A stretch of 64,000 nt of DNA. It comes from Dinoroseobacter sp965279125. Lineage in GTDB: Bacteria; Pseudomonadota; Alphaproteobacteria; Rhodobacterales; Rhodobacteraceae. The notes beneath the pieces are model-generated. The model did not search any database and was not told where the DNA came from. It saw nothing but the letters and a program-made list of their open reading frames with translations. Positions 43,628 through 51,443 of this stretch are shown here, one piece after another. Position 1 is the first letter of the stretch. Each line of letters starts with the position of its first letter. The position numbers and the translations under genes were made by a program. The DNA lies in assembly GCA_965279125.1 (NCBI GenBank), contig CBDIHL010000036.1:61643-125642 (forward strand), given 5' to 3'.

Positions 43628-44542
43628 TTAGACGGCCTGCGGCGCGTGGACTTTCACCGGAACGCATGGATCGAGCAATGTCATCACCAAGGGCACCTCG
43701 CGATGCCGATCCGGCGGCAAGTTGGCGAGTGATGTTTTCAGCGTCCCACCCTCGGCCAGCATATGATCCGTGGGCGTCACACGCTCAAAGGCGGTGACGA
43801 TCCCGGCGGTGGCCCGTGCGGTGACGGCATAGGTGCCGCGTGCTGCGGCGACCAGCGCGCGACCGGGGCTGGGGATGTGGATCTTCGGTAATGTGCCCAT
43901 CAAGCAGGCCTCGATATCTAGCAGGCGCGCGAGCACACGCCAGAGCGGCCCGCGCCCATGAAACACCTCGACATCGCGCATCAAGGGATGGCTGGCATGG
44001 CGGGCCGCGAGGCTGTTTTCAATCGGCATCGGTTCGAACAAGCTGTCGAGGGTGGGCGGGGGCAGCGCGTGGGTTGTCGCCTCTCCGGGCAAGAACCGCG
44101 CCGCAATGGCCACGATCAGGGGGGCGAGACCTTCGCCCTTGGCCAGCCAGCGCTTCAACTCGGCCCGGCTGTTGGGCAGGCGTCCGTCCTTGCCAAAGAG
44201 GATCGGGCGCAACGCTTGCGGGTTCCGCTCCCAGCCCGTGGGAAGGGCTTGCGGTTTCAGGTCTACAAATTGCGGCAGATGCACATAGAAGCGCGTCAGA
44301 TGTTCCAGCAAAACGTCATGGAGCAGCCGCGCATGGCCCCCGATAGCCGAGCGCATCCCAAGGGCCTCGCGCAGGGCCACCTCATGGGCGACACCGCAGC
44401 GTTGCACGAGGCGGGGCATGGCGGTAGCGACCTCCTCGACGGTTTTGCCGAGGATCATTTGCGACATTGGGATCGGCTGGGGCGCTGCGATCTCGATCCC
44501 GTTGGTGCTGAATTGCACGGAAATGGGGAGCTGCATCATCAT
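43628..44542 (-). CDS. HupK-like degenerate [NiFe]-hydrogenase large-subunit homologue
   Basis: A 304-residue protein without signal peptide or membrane helices. The N-terminal QRCGVAHEVALREAL matches the L1 nickel motif region (RxCGxCxxxH) but keeps only the first Cys. The C-terminal LLDPCVPVKVHAPQAV matches the L2 motif (DPCxxCxxH) with the second Cys replaced by Val, and PTDHMLAEGGTL corresponds to the PTxWNFHPxG block of large subunits. This pattern is that of HupK, a hydrogenase maturation helper. No other hydrogenase gene is in the window. The first of three Met (44542) has GGAG 6 bases upstream. A TTGA-N6-TCAA box lies 234 bases upstream. Confidence 0.65.
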   Translation of the reverse strand: MMMQLPISVQFSTNGIEIAAPQPIPMSQMILGKTVEEVATAMPRLVQRCGVAHEVALREALGMRSAIGGHARLLHDVLLEHLTRFYVHLPQFVDLKPQALPTGWERNPQALRPILFGKDGRLPNSRAELKRWLAKGEGLAPLIVAIAARFLPGEATTHALPPPTLDSLFEPMPIENSLAARHASHPLMRDVEVFHGRGPLWRVLARLLDIEACLMGTLPKIHIPSPGRALVAAARGTYAVTARATAGIVTAFERVTPTDHMLAEGGTLKTSLANLPPDRHREVPLVMTLLDPCVPVKVHAPQAV

Positions 44543-45221
44543 CGGGCACTCCGCGCGGAGCGGGACGAAAGGAGGGTCGGGACAAGGCGGAGGCGTGCTG
44601 ATGACATGGGGTGAGTTTCTGTGTTGCAGAGAGGGGGGGTGTCGCGTGATTGGGCGTCCACGGGGCCGAACGAGGGGCAGGAGGTGCGGCGGCGGTGGCG
44701 GGGTGATCTCCCTCTCTAGGCTGGCTCTGACGGCGGGCGTTTTGTCAGTTGAGACAGCAAATCTTTCCAAAACATTGACATAGATCAAGTTCCGGCTGGC
44801 GGCCGAGGGCGACGGGCGGCGGTGTGGGCGACCCGGTTTGGGGGCGGCCGGTTTGCGGAAAGCCGCTGCAGTGCCGCAAGAAAGTCGAGCTGCCGGAGCT
44901 TTGCTGCGTAGATTGTTCAACAAACGCTCGGATGGGTCGAGATGCTGCGGTGCGGCTGAGAGGGGCGAAGTGCGCTGCGCTTTGGAGGGGGCGCGAAGAG
45001 TCCAGTGCTAAAACCCGTATTTAAAATATTTATTTAAATCCGCAGATTTCGCATCTGTGCCGTTCAAACCAACCTTTGAAACATGTCTTTTAACCTCGGG
45101 CCTCGGGCAGGCATGCGAATCTTATCCCTTTTGCCTTTCCTCAGGTTTTCACCGCACCGGCCTTTTGTCCGTGCGCACACCGGAGTAGCTAGGCACAACA
45201 CGCCCTTATTGGAGATTTCTC
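44543..45221. other. Long divergent regulatory gap
   Basis: 679 bases between the HupK-like and ltnD starts with no supportable gene. It holds the Fnr-type box at 44776-44789 and an A+T-rich stretch (45008-45045) that may be the ltnD promoter. A 66-codon open frame at 44824-45024 has no ribosome site and no recognised homology. Confidence 0.5.
44776..44789. promoter_or_regulatory. Fnr/FnrL-type box TTGACATAGATCAA
   Basis: The sequence fits TTGA-N6-TCAA, the site recognised by FnrL and Anr in Rhodobacterales, and differs by one base from the stricter TTGAT-N4-ATCAA. It lies in the divergent gap, 234 bases from the HupK-like start and 433 from ltnD. It suggests induction at low oxygen. Confidence 0.65.
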
Positions 45222-46127
45222 ATGGCCCACGCACACACAACCGCCGTCATCGGCCTTGGATCCATGGGGTATGGCATGGCGGCTTCCGTCTTGCGCGCAG
45301 GCCACCGGACCTTTGGGTTTGATCTGAACGCCGAGGCGGTTGCGCGTTTGGTCAGCGAGGGCGCTGAGAACGGCGCTTTGGCAGAGGTCGCAGGGGATCT
45401 GGACGCGGTGATGGTTGTTGTCTTGAACGCGGCCCAGACCGAGGCGGTTCTGTTTGGCGAGGGCGGCGTGATGGCGATGCTGAGGCCGGGCGCTGTCGTG
45501 CTGGCTTGCGCCACGGTCCCGCCGGAGTTTGCGCGCGATATGGAGGCGCGGTGCAATGCGGTCGGTGTGCATTACTTAGATGCGCCTATTTCGGGCGGCT
45601 CGGTCAAGGCGGCGGCGGGCAAGTTGTCGATCATGGCGTCGGGCAGCGCAGAGGCGTTTGCGGCGGCGCGCCCGGCTTTGGACGCCACGGCAGAGACGGT
45701 GTTTGAGTTGGGCGAGGCGGCAGGTGCGGGCTCGGCCATGAAGGCGGTGAACCAGTTGCTCGCGGGCGTGCATATCGCGGCGATGGCGGAGGCGATGACC
45801 TTTGGGATGACCCAAGGGGTGACGCCGGACAGCTTCGTTGAGGTAATCTCTAAATGCGCAGGAACCTCGTGGATGCTGGAGAACCGCGCGCCGCATATCG
45901 TGGCGGGGGATTACACGCCCCATAGCTCGGTCAATATCTGGCCGAAGGATCTGGGGATCGTGCTCGATATCGCGAAGGGGGCGCAGTTCAGCGCGCCGAT
46001 CACCGCCGCCGCAATGCAGCAGTTTCTGGCCGCAGCCGGGCAGGGACTGGGGGCCGAGGATGACGCCGCGGTCGCCAAGGTCTATGCGCGCAATGCTGGG
46101 CTGCGCCTGCCGGGGGACGAGGCATGA
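45222..46127 (+). CDS. ltnD: L-threonate dehydrogenase (3-HIBDH family)
   Basis: A 301-residue NAD-dependent beta-hydroxyacid dehydrogenase. Rossmann motif VIGLGSMGYGMA, substrate motif DAPISGGSVKAAAGKLSIM (in parts), catalytic Lys in GSAMKAVNQLL and the C-terminal KDLGIVLD. Family assignment to LtnD rests on otnK and otnI downstream: oxidation at C2 gives 2-oxo-tetronate. GGAG precedes the ATG by 8 bases. Its stop overlaps the mgsA start (ATGA). Confidence 0.88.
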   Translation: MAHAHTTAVIGLGSMGYGMAASVLRAGHRTFGFDLNAEAVARLVSEGAENGALAEVAGDLDAVMVVVLNAAQTEAVLFGEGGVMAMLRPGAVVLACATVPPEFARDMEARCNAVGVHYLDAPISGGSVKAAAGKLSIMASGSAEAFAAARPALDATAETVFELGEAAGAGSAMKAVNQLLAGVHIAAMAEAMTFGMTQGVTPDSFVEVISKCAGTSWMLENRAPHIVAGDYTPHSSVNIWPKDLGIVLDIAKGAQFSAPITAAAMQQFLAAAGQGLGAEDDAAVAKVYARNAGLRLPGDEA

Positions 46128-46507
46128 GCCAGACCATTGCCCTTGTCGCCCATGACGCGCGCAAGGATGATCTCGTGGCATGGGCACACCTAAACCGCAC
46201 CGCCTTATCCACCATGGCGATCTACGCCACCGGCACGACGGGCGGGCGCTTGATTGAGGGTGCAGACCTTGAGGTCACGCGCCTGAAAAGCGGCCCCTTG
46301 GGCGGGGATGCGCAGTTGGGCGCGTTGATTGCCGAGGGCAAGCTGGACGGGTTGATCTTCTTTATCGATCCGCTGTCGGCGCTGCCCCACGATGTCGATG
46401 TCAAATCGCTGCTGCGTTTGGCGATCCTTTATAATACACCTTTGGCGGTCAACCGCGCCTCGGCCACGGGAATTTTGGCGCACTTGGTGGAAGGAGCCTC
46501 CGAATGA
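46124..46507 (+). CDS. mgsA: Methylglyoxal synthase
   Basis: A 127-residue enzyme turning dihydroxyacetone phosphate (DHAP) into methylglyoxal and phosphate. The MGS signature is clear: VAHDARKDDL, YATGTTGGRL, VTRLKSGPLGGDAQLGALIAEG (in parts), FFIDPLSALPHDVDVKSLLRL (in parts) and NRASATG. Both stop and start overlap neighbours by ATGA, so it is an integral operon member between ltnD and otnK. The tetronate route ends in DHAP, giving a metabolic link. Confidence 0.94.
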   Translation: MSQTIALVAHDARKDDLVAWAHLNRTALSTMAIYATGTTGGRLIEGADLEVTRLKSGPLGGDAQLGALIAEGKLDGLIFFIDPLSALPHDVDVKSLLRLAILYNTPLAVNRASATGILAHLVEGASE

Positions 46508-47766
46508 GCACTGTCATGGGCTGTATTGCCGACGATTTCACCGGGGCGACGGACCTCGCAGGCCTGCTGGCGCGCTCGGGCGTGCGGGTCTCGTTGCGAA
46601 TGGGGGTGCCGTCGGAGGTGCCGTCCGAGACGGCCCCGTTTGAGGTGATCGCGCTGAAGTGCCGAACCTCACCAGTTGCGGAGGCCGTGGCGGAATGTCG
46701 AGCAGCCCTCGGTTGGTTGCAACAGGCGGGGGCGAAACGGTTTTTCTGGAAGTATTGCTCCACCTTCGATTGCACTGCAGAGGGGAATATCGGGCCGGTT
46801 GCGGAGGCCTTGATGGCGGATTTGGGCGTATCACAGACGATGTATTGCCCCGCATTCCCTGAGAATGGCCGCGCAATTTTTATGGGCAACTTGTTCGTCG
46901 GCCAGCAACCGCTCGCGGAAAGCCCGATGAAGGACCACCCGCTGACGCCGATGCGCGACAGCAACCTGATGCGGTTGTTGGCACCACAGGTGTCGGGCGA
47001 AGTGGGGCTGGCGAACCGTTTGGTGGTGGCGCAAGGGGCGGAGGCTTTGGCGCTGCGCCTGGCAGAGTTGGAGGCCGAGGGCGTTGCCCATGTGGTGATC
47101 GACGCGGTGGCCAACGAGGACCTCTATGTGATCGCGCGCGCCTGCCGGGATATGGTGCTGATGACCGGGGGCAGTGCGGTGGCGATGGCCTTGCCGAGCC
47201 TCTTTTTGGAGGATGGGACGCTTGATGCGGATGCGCCCAAAGCGGTGACGCCGGAGCTTGCGCGCGGCGCGGTGGTGCTGTCGGGCAGCTGCTCGGCCAT
47301 GACCCGCGCCCAGGTGGCCGCCTATAGTGGGCCGAAATTCCGGCTTGATCCGTTGGAGCTTGCGAACAACGGGCCCGAGGCGGCGCTGGCGTGGCTGGCC
47401 GCGCAGGACTTGGAGGCGGCTCCGCTGGTCTATGCGACCGCCGAGCCGGATGCGGTGCGCGCCGCCCAAGATTTGCTGGGTGTGGCCAAGGCAGGCGAGA
47501 TCGTGGAGGACGCGTTGGCGACCTTGGCGGTTGCCGCGCGTGATGCGGGCGCACGGCGGTTTGTTGCGGCTGGCGGGGAGACCTCGGGGGCGGTGACGAA
47601 GGCGCTTGATGTGACGCGGCTGGATATCGGGGCCGAGATCGCGCCGGGGGTGCCGTGGTGCTTTGCCGACAGCGCGGGCGTGACGATTGCCTTAACGCTG
47701 AAGTCGGGGAATTTCGGAGCCGAAGGGTTCTTCGCCGATGCTTTGGCAAAGTTGGAGGAGGCGTGA
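46504..47766 (+). CDS. otnK: 3-oxo-tetronate 4-phosphate-forming kinase OtnK
   Basis: A 420-residue DUF1537-family kinase phosphorylating 3-oxo-tetronate. IADDFTGATDLAG at the N terminus is the family signature, and the C-terminal ATP-binding block is AAGGETSGAVTKAL. WKYCSTFDCTAEGNIG is another family block. Start overlaps mgsA (ATGA) and stop overlaps otnI (TGATG). Confidence 0.93.
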   Translation: MSTVMGCIADDFTGATDLAGLLARSGVRVSLRMGVPSEVPSETAPFEVIALKCRTSPVAEAVAECRAALGWLQQAGAKRFFWKYCSTFDCTAEGNIGPVAEALMADLGVSQTMYCPAFPENGRAIFMGNLFVGQQPLAESPMKDHPLTPMRDSNLMRLLAPQVSGEVGLANRLVVAQGAEALALRLAELEAEGVAHVVIDAVANEDLYVIARACRDMVLMTGGSAVAMALPSLFLEDGTLDADAPKAVTPELARGAVVLSGSCSAMTRAQVAAYSGPKFRLDPLELANNGPEAALAWLAAQDLEAAPLVYATAEPDAVRAAQDLLGVAKAGEIVEDALATLAVAARDAGARRFVAAGGETSGAVTKALDVTRLDIGAEIAPGVPWCFADSAGVTIALTLKSGNFGAEGFFADALAKLEEA

Positions 47767-48527
47767 TGCGGTTTTCAGCCAATCTGGGGTTTCTGTGGAC
47801 TGAGCTGAGCCTGCCGGATGCGATCCGCGCAGCCAAAGCGGCGGGGTTTGACGCTGTTGAATGTCACTGGCCCTATGAGACCGATGCGGCCCTCGTGAAG
47901 GCGGCCCTTGTGGAGACCGGTTTGCCGATGCTGGGGTTGAACACGGTGCGCGGGAATGTCCCGGCGGGTGAGAACGGGCTTGCGGCCTTGGTCGGACGCG
48001 AGGCGGAGGCGCGCGTAGCGATTGATCAAGCCGTTGATTATGCGCGTATAATCGGGGCGGGTAAGGTCCATGTGATGGCCGGATTTGCCGAAGGTGCGGA
48101 GGCCGAGGCGACGTTCGTGGAGAATCTGCGCTACGGCTGCGAGGTTGCTGCTCCGCACGGCATCGGCATCCTGATCGAGCCGCTCAATCCCTATGACGCG
48201 CCGGGGTATTTCCTTGGCACCACGGGCCAAGCTGTTGATATCATAGAGAAGGTCGGTGCAGACAATATCGCGCTGATGTTCGATTGCTACCACGTTCAAC
48301 TGATCGAGGGCGACGTGAGCAATCGCTTACGCAAGCTGCTGCCCCGGATCGGCCATATCCAGTTCGCCTCCGTCCCGGATCGGGGTGCGCCGGATCAGGG
48401 TGAGCTCGACTATGCTCATGTTTTCAAGGCGATCAAGGGGTTGGGGTGGGACGTGCCGCTTGGTGCAGAGTATAAGCCGGTTGGGTCGACGGGCGAGACT
48501 TTGGGCTGGTTGGCGCAGTTTGGTTGA
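47766..48527 (+). CDS. otnI: 2-oxo-tetronate isomerase (hydroxypyruvate isomerase family)
   Basis: A 253-residue TIM-barrel isomerase. Blocks: FSANLGFLWTELSLPDAI, AAGFDAVECHWPYE, ILIEPLNPYDAPGYFL with the metal Glu, MFDCYHVQLIEGD with metal Asp/His, and HIQFASVPDRGAPDQGELDY (in parts), which is the Hyi/OtnI signature. It converts 2-oxo- to 3-oxo-tetronate between LtnD and OtnK. The class II aldolase-type decarboxylase OtnC is not in the window. Confidence 0.92.
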   Translation: MRFSANLGFLWTELSLPDAIRAAKAAGFDAVECHWPYETDAALVKAALVETGLPMLGLNTVRGNVPAGENGLAALVGREAEARVAIDQAVDYARIIGAGKVHVMAGFAEGAEAEATFVENLRYGCEVAAPHGIGILIEPLNPYDAPGYFLGTTGQAVDIIEKVGADNIALMFDCYHVQLIEGDVSNRLRKLLPRIGHIQFASVPDRGAPDQGELDYAHVFKAIKGLGWDVPLGAEYKPVGSTGETLGWLAQFG

Positions 48528-48554
48528 ACGGGCCACGCTCTTGATGCACGGTCT

Positions 48555-48590
48555 AGGGGCGCGCTAATGCGCCTGTCGGCCCCTTTATTT
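48555..48590 (+). terminator. Probable terminator after otnI
   Basis: AGGGGC (48555-48560) pairs with GCCCCT (48579-48584), with an inner GCGC-TAAT-GCGC hairpin, followed by TTATTT. The internal asymmetry makes it weaker than a standard terminator. Confidence 0.5.
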
Positions 48591-48601
48591 GCGAGTGATA
48601 C

Positions 48602-49603
48602 GTGACGAAACCCGCGCCCCATAGGCTGTCTGTCGCCCCGATGATGGACTGGACGGATCGGCATTGCCGGCGGTTTCATCGTGCGCTGTCGCGGGAGGTT
48701 TTGCTGTATACGGAGATGGTGACGGCGCCTGCTTTGGTGCGTGGGGATGCGCGGCATTTGTTGCGCCATGACGCTGCGGAGTATCCGCTGGCCTTGCAGG
48801 TGGGTGGGTCGGATCCGGCGGAGTTGGCGGAGGCCGTGCGGATGGCCTGTGGCGAGGGCGCGTTTCACGAAATTAACCTTAACGTCGGCTGTCCCAGTGA
48901 CCGGGTGCAATCGGGGTTTTTCGGGGCTGTGCTGATGGAGCGGCCTGCCTTGGTGGCCGAGTGTGTCGCGGCGATGATTGCGGCCAGTGATGGGCCGGAG
49001 ATCACGGTGAAATGCCGGATCGGCGTCGATGATCAGGTGCCCGAAGAGGTGCTGCCTGACTTTCTGGCGCGGGTGTCCTCGGCGGGGGTGAAGCGGTTTT
49101 CCGTGCATGCGCGCAAGGCGTGGTTGCAGGGGCTAAGTCCCAAGGAAAACAGGGACATACCGCCCCTGGACTATGATCTGGTGCGGGCGATGAAGGGGCT
49201 GTTTCCGAGGCTGGATTTGTCGATTAACGGAGGGATTGGGTCGCTGGATGCGGCGGAAGCGTTCCTCGATCAGGGCCTTGATGGCGTGATGATCGGGCGG
49301 GCGGCGTATCATGATCCGTTCTCTATTTTGGCGGGCGCAGATCGGCGGATTTATGGGGTTGGCGAGGATGCCTCGACCGAGGCGGTGATCGACGAAATGC
49401 GCCCTTATATTGCTGGGCATTTGGCGGATGGCGGCAAACTTGCGCAGGTCACACGGCACATGCTGGGACTGTTCACCGGGCGGCCCGGGGCGCGTGTGTG
49501 GCGGCGGGTTTTGTCCGAGCATGGGCACCGGGAGGGGGCCGGGCTGGAGGTGCTGGATTTGGCGTTGGAGGAGATGCAGGGGCGGGTTTCAGGGGCGTGT
49601 TGA
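48602..49603 (+). CDS. dusA: tRNA dihydrouridine(20/20a) synthase DusA
   Basis: A 333-residue FMN-dependent enzyme reducing uridine 20/20a in the tRNA D loop. RLSVAPMMDWTDRHCRRFHR (in parts) is the DusA N terminus; LNVGCPSDRVQSGFFGAVLM (in parts) holds the catalytic Cys. SVHARKAWLQGLSPKENR (in parts) and INGGIGSLDAAEAFL follow. The start is GTG 48602; no ATG is near. Ends directly at the repeat motif TTGACAGGATGTGAACC. Confidence 0.96.
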   Translation: MTKPAPHRLSVAPMMDWTDRHCRRFHRALSREVLLYTEMVTAPALVRGDARHLLRHDAAEYPLALQVGGSDPAELAEAVRMACGEGAFHEINLNVGCPSDRVQSGFFGAVLMERPALVAECVAAMIAASDGPEITVKCRIGVDDQVPEEVLPDFLARVSSAGVKRFSVHARKAWLQGLSPKENRDIPPLDYDLVRAMKGLFPRLDLSINGGIGSLDAAEAFLDQGLDGVMIGRAAYHDPFSILAGADRRIYGVGEDASTEAVIDEMRPYIAGHLADGGKLAQVTRHMLGLFTGRPGARVWRRVLSEHGHREGAGLEVLDLALEEMQGRVSGAC

Positions 49604-50025
49604 CAGGATGTGAACCGAGGGTTCGAGCATCGATAGCACGAAGCCGTCATTCGCTTGCGAATGGGTCGCTGACAGCAATGGCGGCCGACACTGCTTTGAT
49701 ACACTTCTACTAAATTACTACTATGGGCGCTTCGCCGCAGCCGCGAAAAGCAACAACAATTGGAGGTCAGGTTTCCGTTCCAGCAATGGTCAATGTCTTG
49801 CGATAATGGCTTTTCGTTTGGCGGTGAAAGAGCGTCTGGGCTCTAGGGCGGACAAGAGGTGCCCACCAAACCGCTGGAGGACGAAAGGGTTGTGTCCGTT
49901 GCCAATAGCTGCCCCATAAAATGCTTCGCCAGTCGGGGCGGTTACAAGTCGTTTGGCAATTAAGGCGGTTCAAGCCGCGAACATGCTAATTGTGTAAATC
50001 CATTTAGGACCCGCGATAAGTAACA
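49604..50025. other. Boundary gap between dusA and the RelA-like island gene
   Basis: 422 bases without a supportable gene. It starts with the TTGACAGGATGTGAACC motif (49600-49616) and has a CATTCGC/GCGAATG hairpin at 49648-49663. The remainder looks like decayed DNA with mixed composition; a 68-codon minus-strand frame (49767-49973) is not supported by a ribosome site. Confidence 0.45.
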
Positions 50026-51159
50026 TCAATTTGAATCATTGGTGTAATCAACAACATATCTAAGGTTTCTCTCGGCTAACCAGCTCTGGAAGTTGGCGCG
50101 GATGTCGTCATTGAGCATAAACTCAAAACGTTTCGGGTCTGCCATAAATAGGCAATGCCTAATTACCGTATACGCATTAAGCTCGATTCCTTCTTTTATT
50201 TTTTCATCCCTATACTCTTTAACGCGTGAAATTGTTTCACGCATATAGTAATTGAACCGCCCGCGGCTGATGCCTGGGTAAAGGTCTGTTATTCTATGTA
50301 CAAAACCATCAACCTTGTAGTCGTCGAAAGTAAAGTTTGGAAAAAAGTGATTGGCAATTCGCAGAAATGAAAAAGCGTCTAAAGGGTGGTAATTTGGCGT
50401 TTGAACCCTAGCCTCTCCCGTATTTGACTTCGTTTCAGCAGCCGATTGGACGCTTTCCTGCTCGGTCGCTGATTCCATATCAATTGCTGCAAGGTTATTC
50501 TCTTCGCTTTCTCTGGCTTGATCAGTGAGTTCTTTAATTGCGAGAAACTCTCGATCAGCAAGTTCGAACATTGCCGCAAGTAGATTTACCCTTCGCTTCA
50601 TCGAGCTGGGTATAGATTTTTTATATTTAATTTTATGGTCGATTGCACTCCACGCATCTTGTATAATGCTGCGCACTTGAATTTCGAAATCTAAACCTGA
50701 AAATGCGCTGTATTCCTTTTTATTTTGCCTTTCTGAGTTTAAACGCAGATCAACATGTACGCCCTTGTAACCGAAAGAGCCTTCCGTTGACTCGATATCA
50801 AATGTCTTGTCGGTGACATTGATTATTTCAAACTCAGATTTCAAACATTCTACAATTTGGTCAACTTCGTTTCCATATAGGCAAACAACCCTAATTCCGA
50901 GTAAGTCACTTATATGGTTTGATATCTCATAGCTTTCCCCTGTGGCTTCTAAGTGGCCGCGGTATTTTCGAGTAAACTTGCCAATGCACTCCTCTCGGTC
51001 TTTGACGCGGCCTTCAACTTTTGTGATTGTGAACTTGTCGTCATGACTTAATAGGGCCTCAAGCAGGGTTATTAGCCTATCTTTGGCTTTTTCGAATTTA
51101 AGTCTATTTTCGTCATAGAATGATCTGAACTTCTCTTTTTCTTCTGTGAAATTAGTCAT
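50026..51159 (-). CDS. RelA/SpoT-domain protein, possible alarmone-synthetase toxin
   Basis: A 377-residue protein, strongly A+T rich and Lys/Asn/Ile-rich unlike its neighbours. Residues about 45-175 are a RelA_SpoT nucleotidyltransferase domain: GRVKDREECIGKF (50-62, ATP loop), ISDLLGIRVV (83-92, catalytic Asp85), GYKGVH (120-125) and EIQVRSIIQDAW (149-160, catalytic Glu149). There is no HD hydrolase domain. A Glu/Ser/Thr linker (about 215-250) leads to a helical C-terminal region of unknown type. No antitoxin-like gene is adjacent. It may be a synthetase-only defence or stress protein. The start is uncertain: Met 51159, or in-frame Met 51237. Confidence 0.8.
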   Translation of the reverse strand: MTNFTEEKEKFRSFYDENRLKFEKAKDRLITLLEALLSHDDKFTITKVEGRVKDREECIGKFTRKYRGHLEATGESYEISNHISDLLGIRVVCLYGNEVDQIVECLKSEFEIINVTDKTFDIESTEGSFGYKGVHVDLRLNSERQNKKEYSAFSGLDFEIQVRSIIQDAWSAIDHKIKYKKSIPSSMKRRVNLLAAMFELADREFLAIKELTDQARESEENNLAAIDMESATEQESVQSAAETKSNTGEARVQTPNYHPLDAFSFLRIANHFFPNFTFDDYKVDGFVHRITDLYPGISRGRFNYYMRETISRVKEYRDEKIKEGIELNAYTVIRHCLFMADPKRFEFMLNDDIRANFQSWLAERNLRYVVDYTNDSN

Positions 51160-51443
51160 GTTATCAAGGTGCCCAGATCTAAAACCATTGTAGCCCAGTA
51201 TTGCCTGATCGGATAGACTGTTCAAGTGTGGTCTCATGGTGCCTGCTGCTCTCCAAGGCTCGTCTCAGGGTTGAGACTTGTTTTGCGCAATATCTCAGTA
51301 GTCTCATTGGTGCCTTTGGCTGCGCATATACGTGAGGATGAGCTTCTTGGTTGCTGCATCGACGGTCAACATGCACTCATCCCAACAGAAAAGCCCGTCT
51401 GCTTTGACGCGCACGGGCTTTCTGCTGCGGGGCGTCGGTACGC
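51160..51443. other. Gap between the RelA-like gene and ugpC
   Basis: 284 bases. The part next to the RelA-like start is A+T rich; 51240-51380 looks like decayed sequence with repeated GTCTCA/TGAGAC half-sites (for example near 51262, 51274 and 51303). The ugpC terminator occupies 51390-51421. Confidence 0.4.
51390..51421 (-). terminator. Intrinsic terminator after ugpC
   Basis: On the minus strand AAAGCCCGT (51421-51413) and ACGGGCTTT (51398-51390) form a 9-base stem with a 14-base loop, followed by TTTCTG-type sequence. It begins 22 bases after the ugpC stop. Confidence 0.8.

Noticed and set aside
44824..45024. Cys-rich 66-codon frame in the gap before ltnD
   Set aside because: No ribosome site, no homology recognised, and the composition fits random G+C-rich sequence.
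49611..49640. tRNA gene suggested by GGGTTCGAGC, a T-loop-like string
   Set aside because: No pairing T-arm or acceptor stem and no anticodon arm could be drawn around it.
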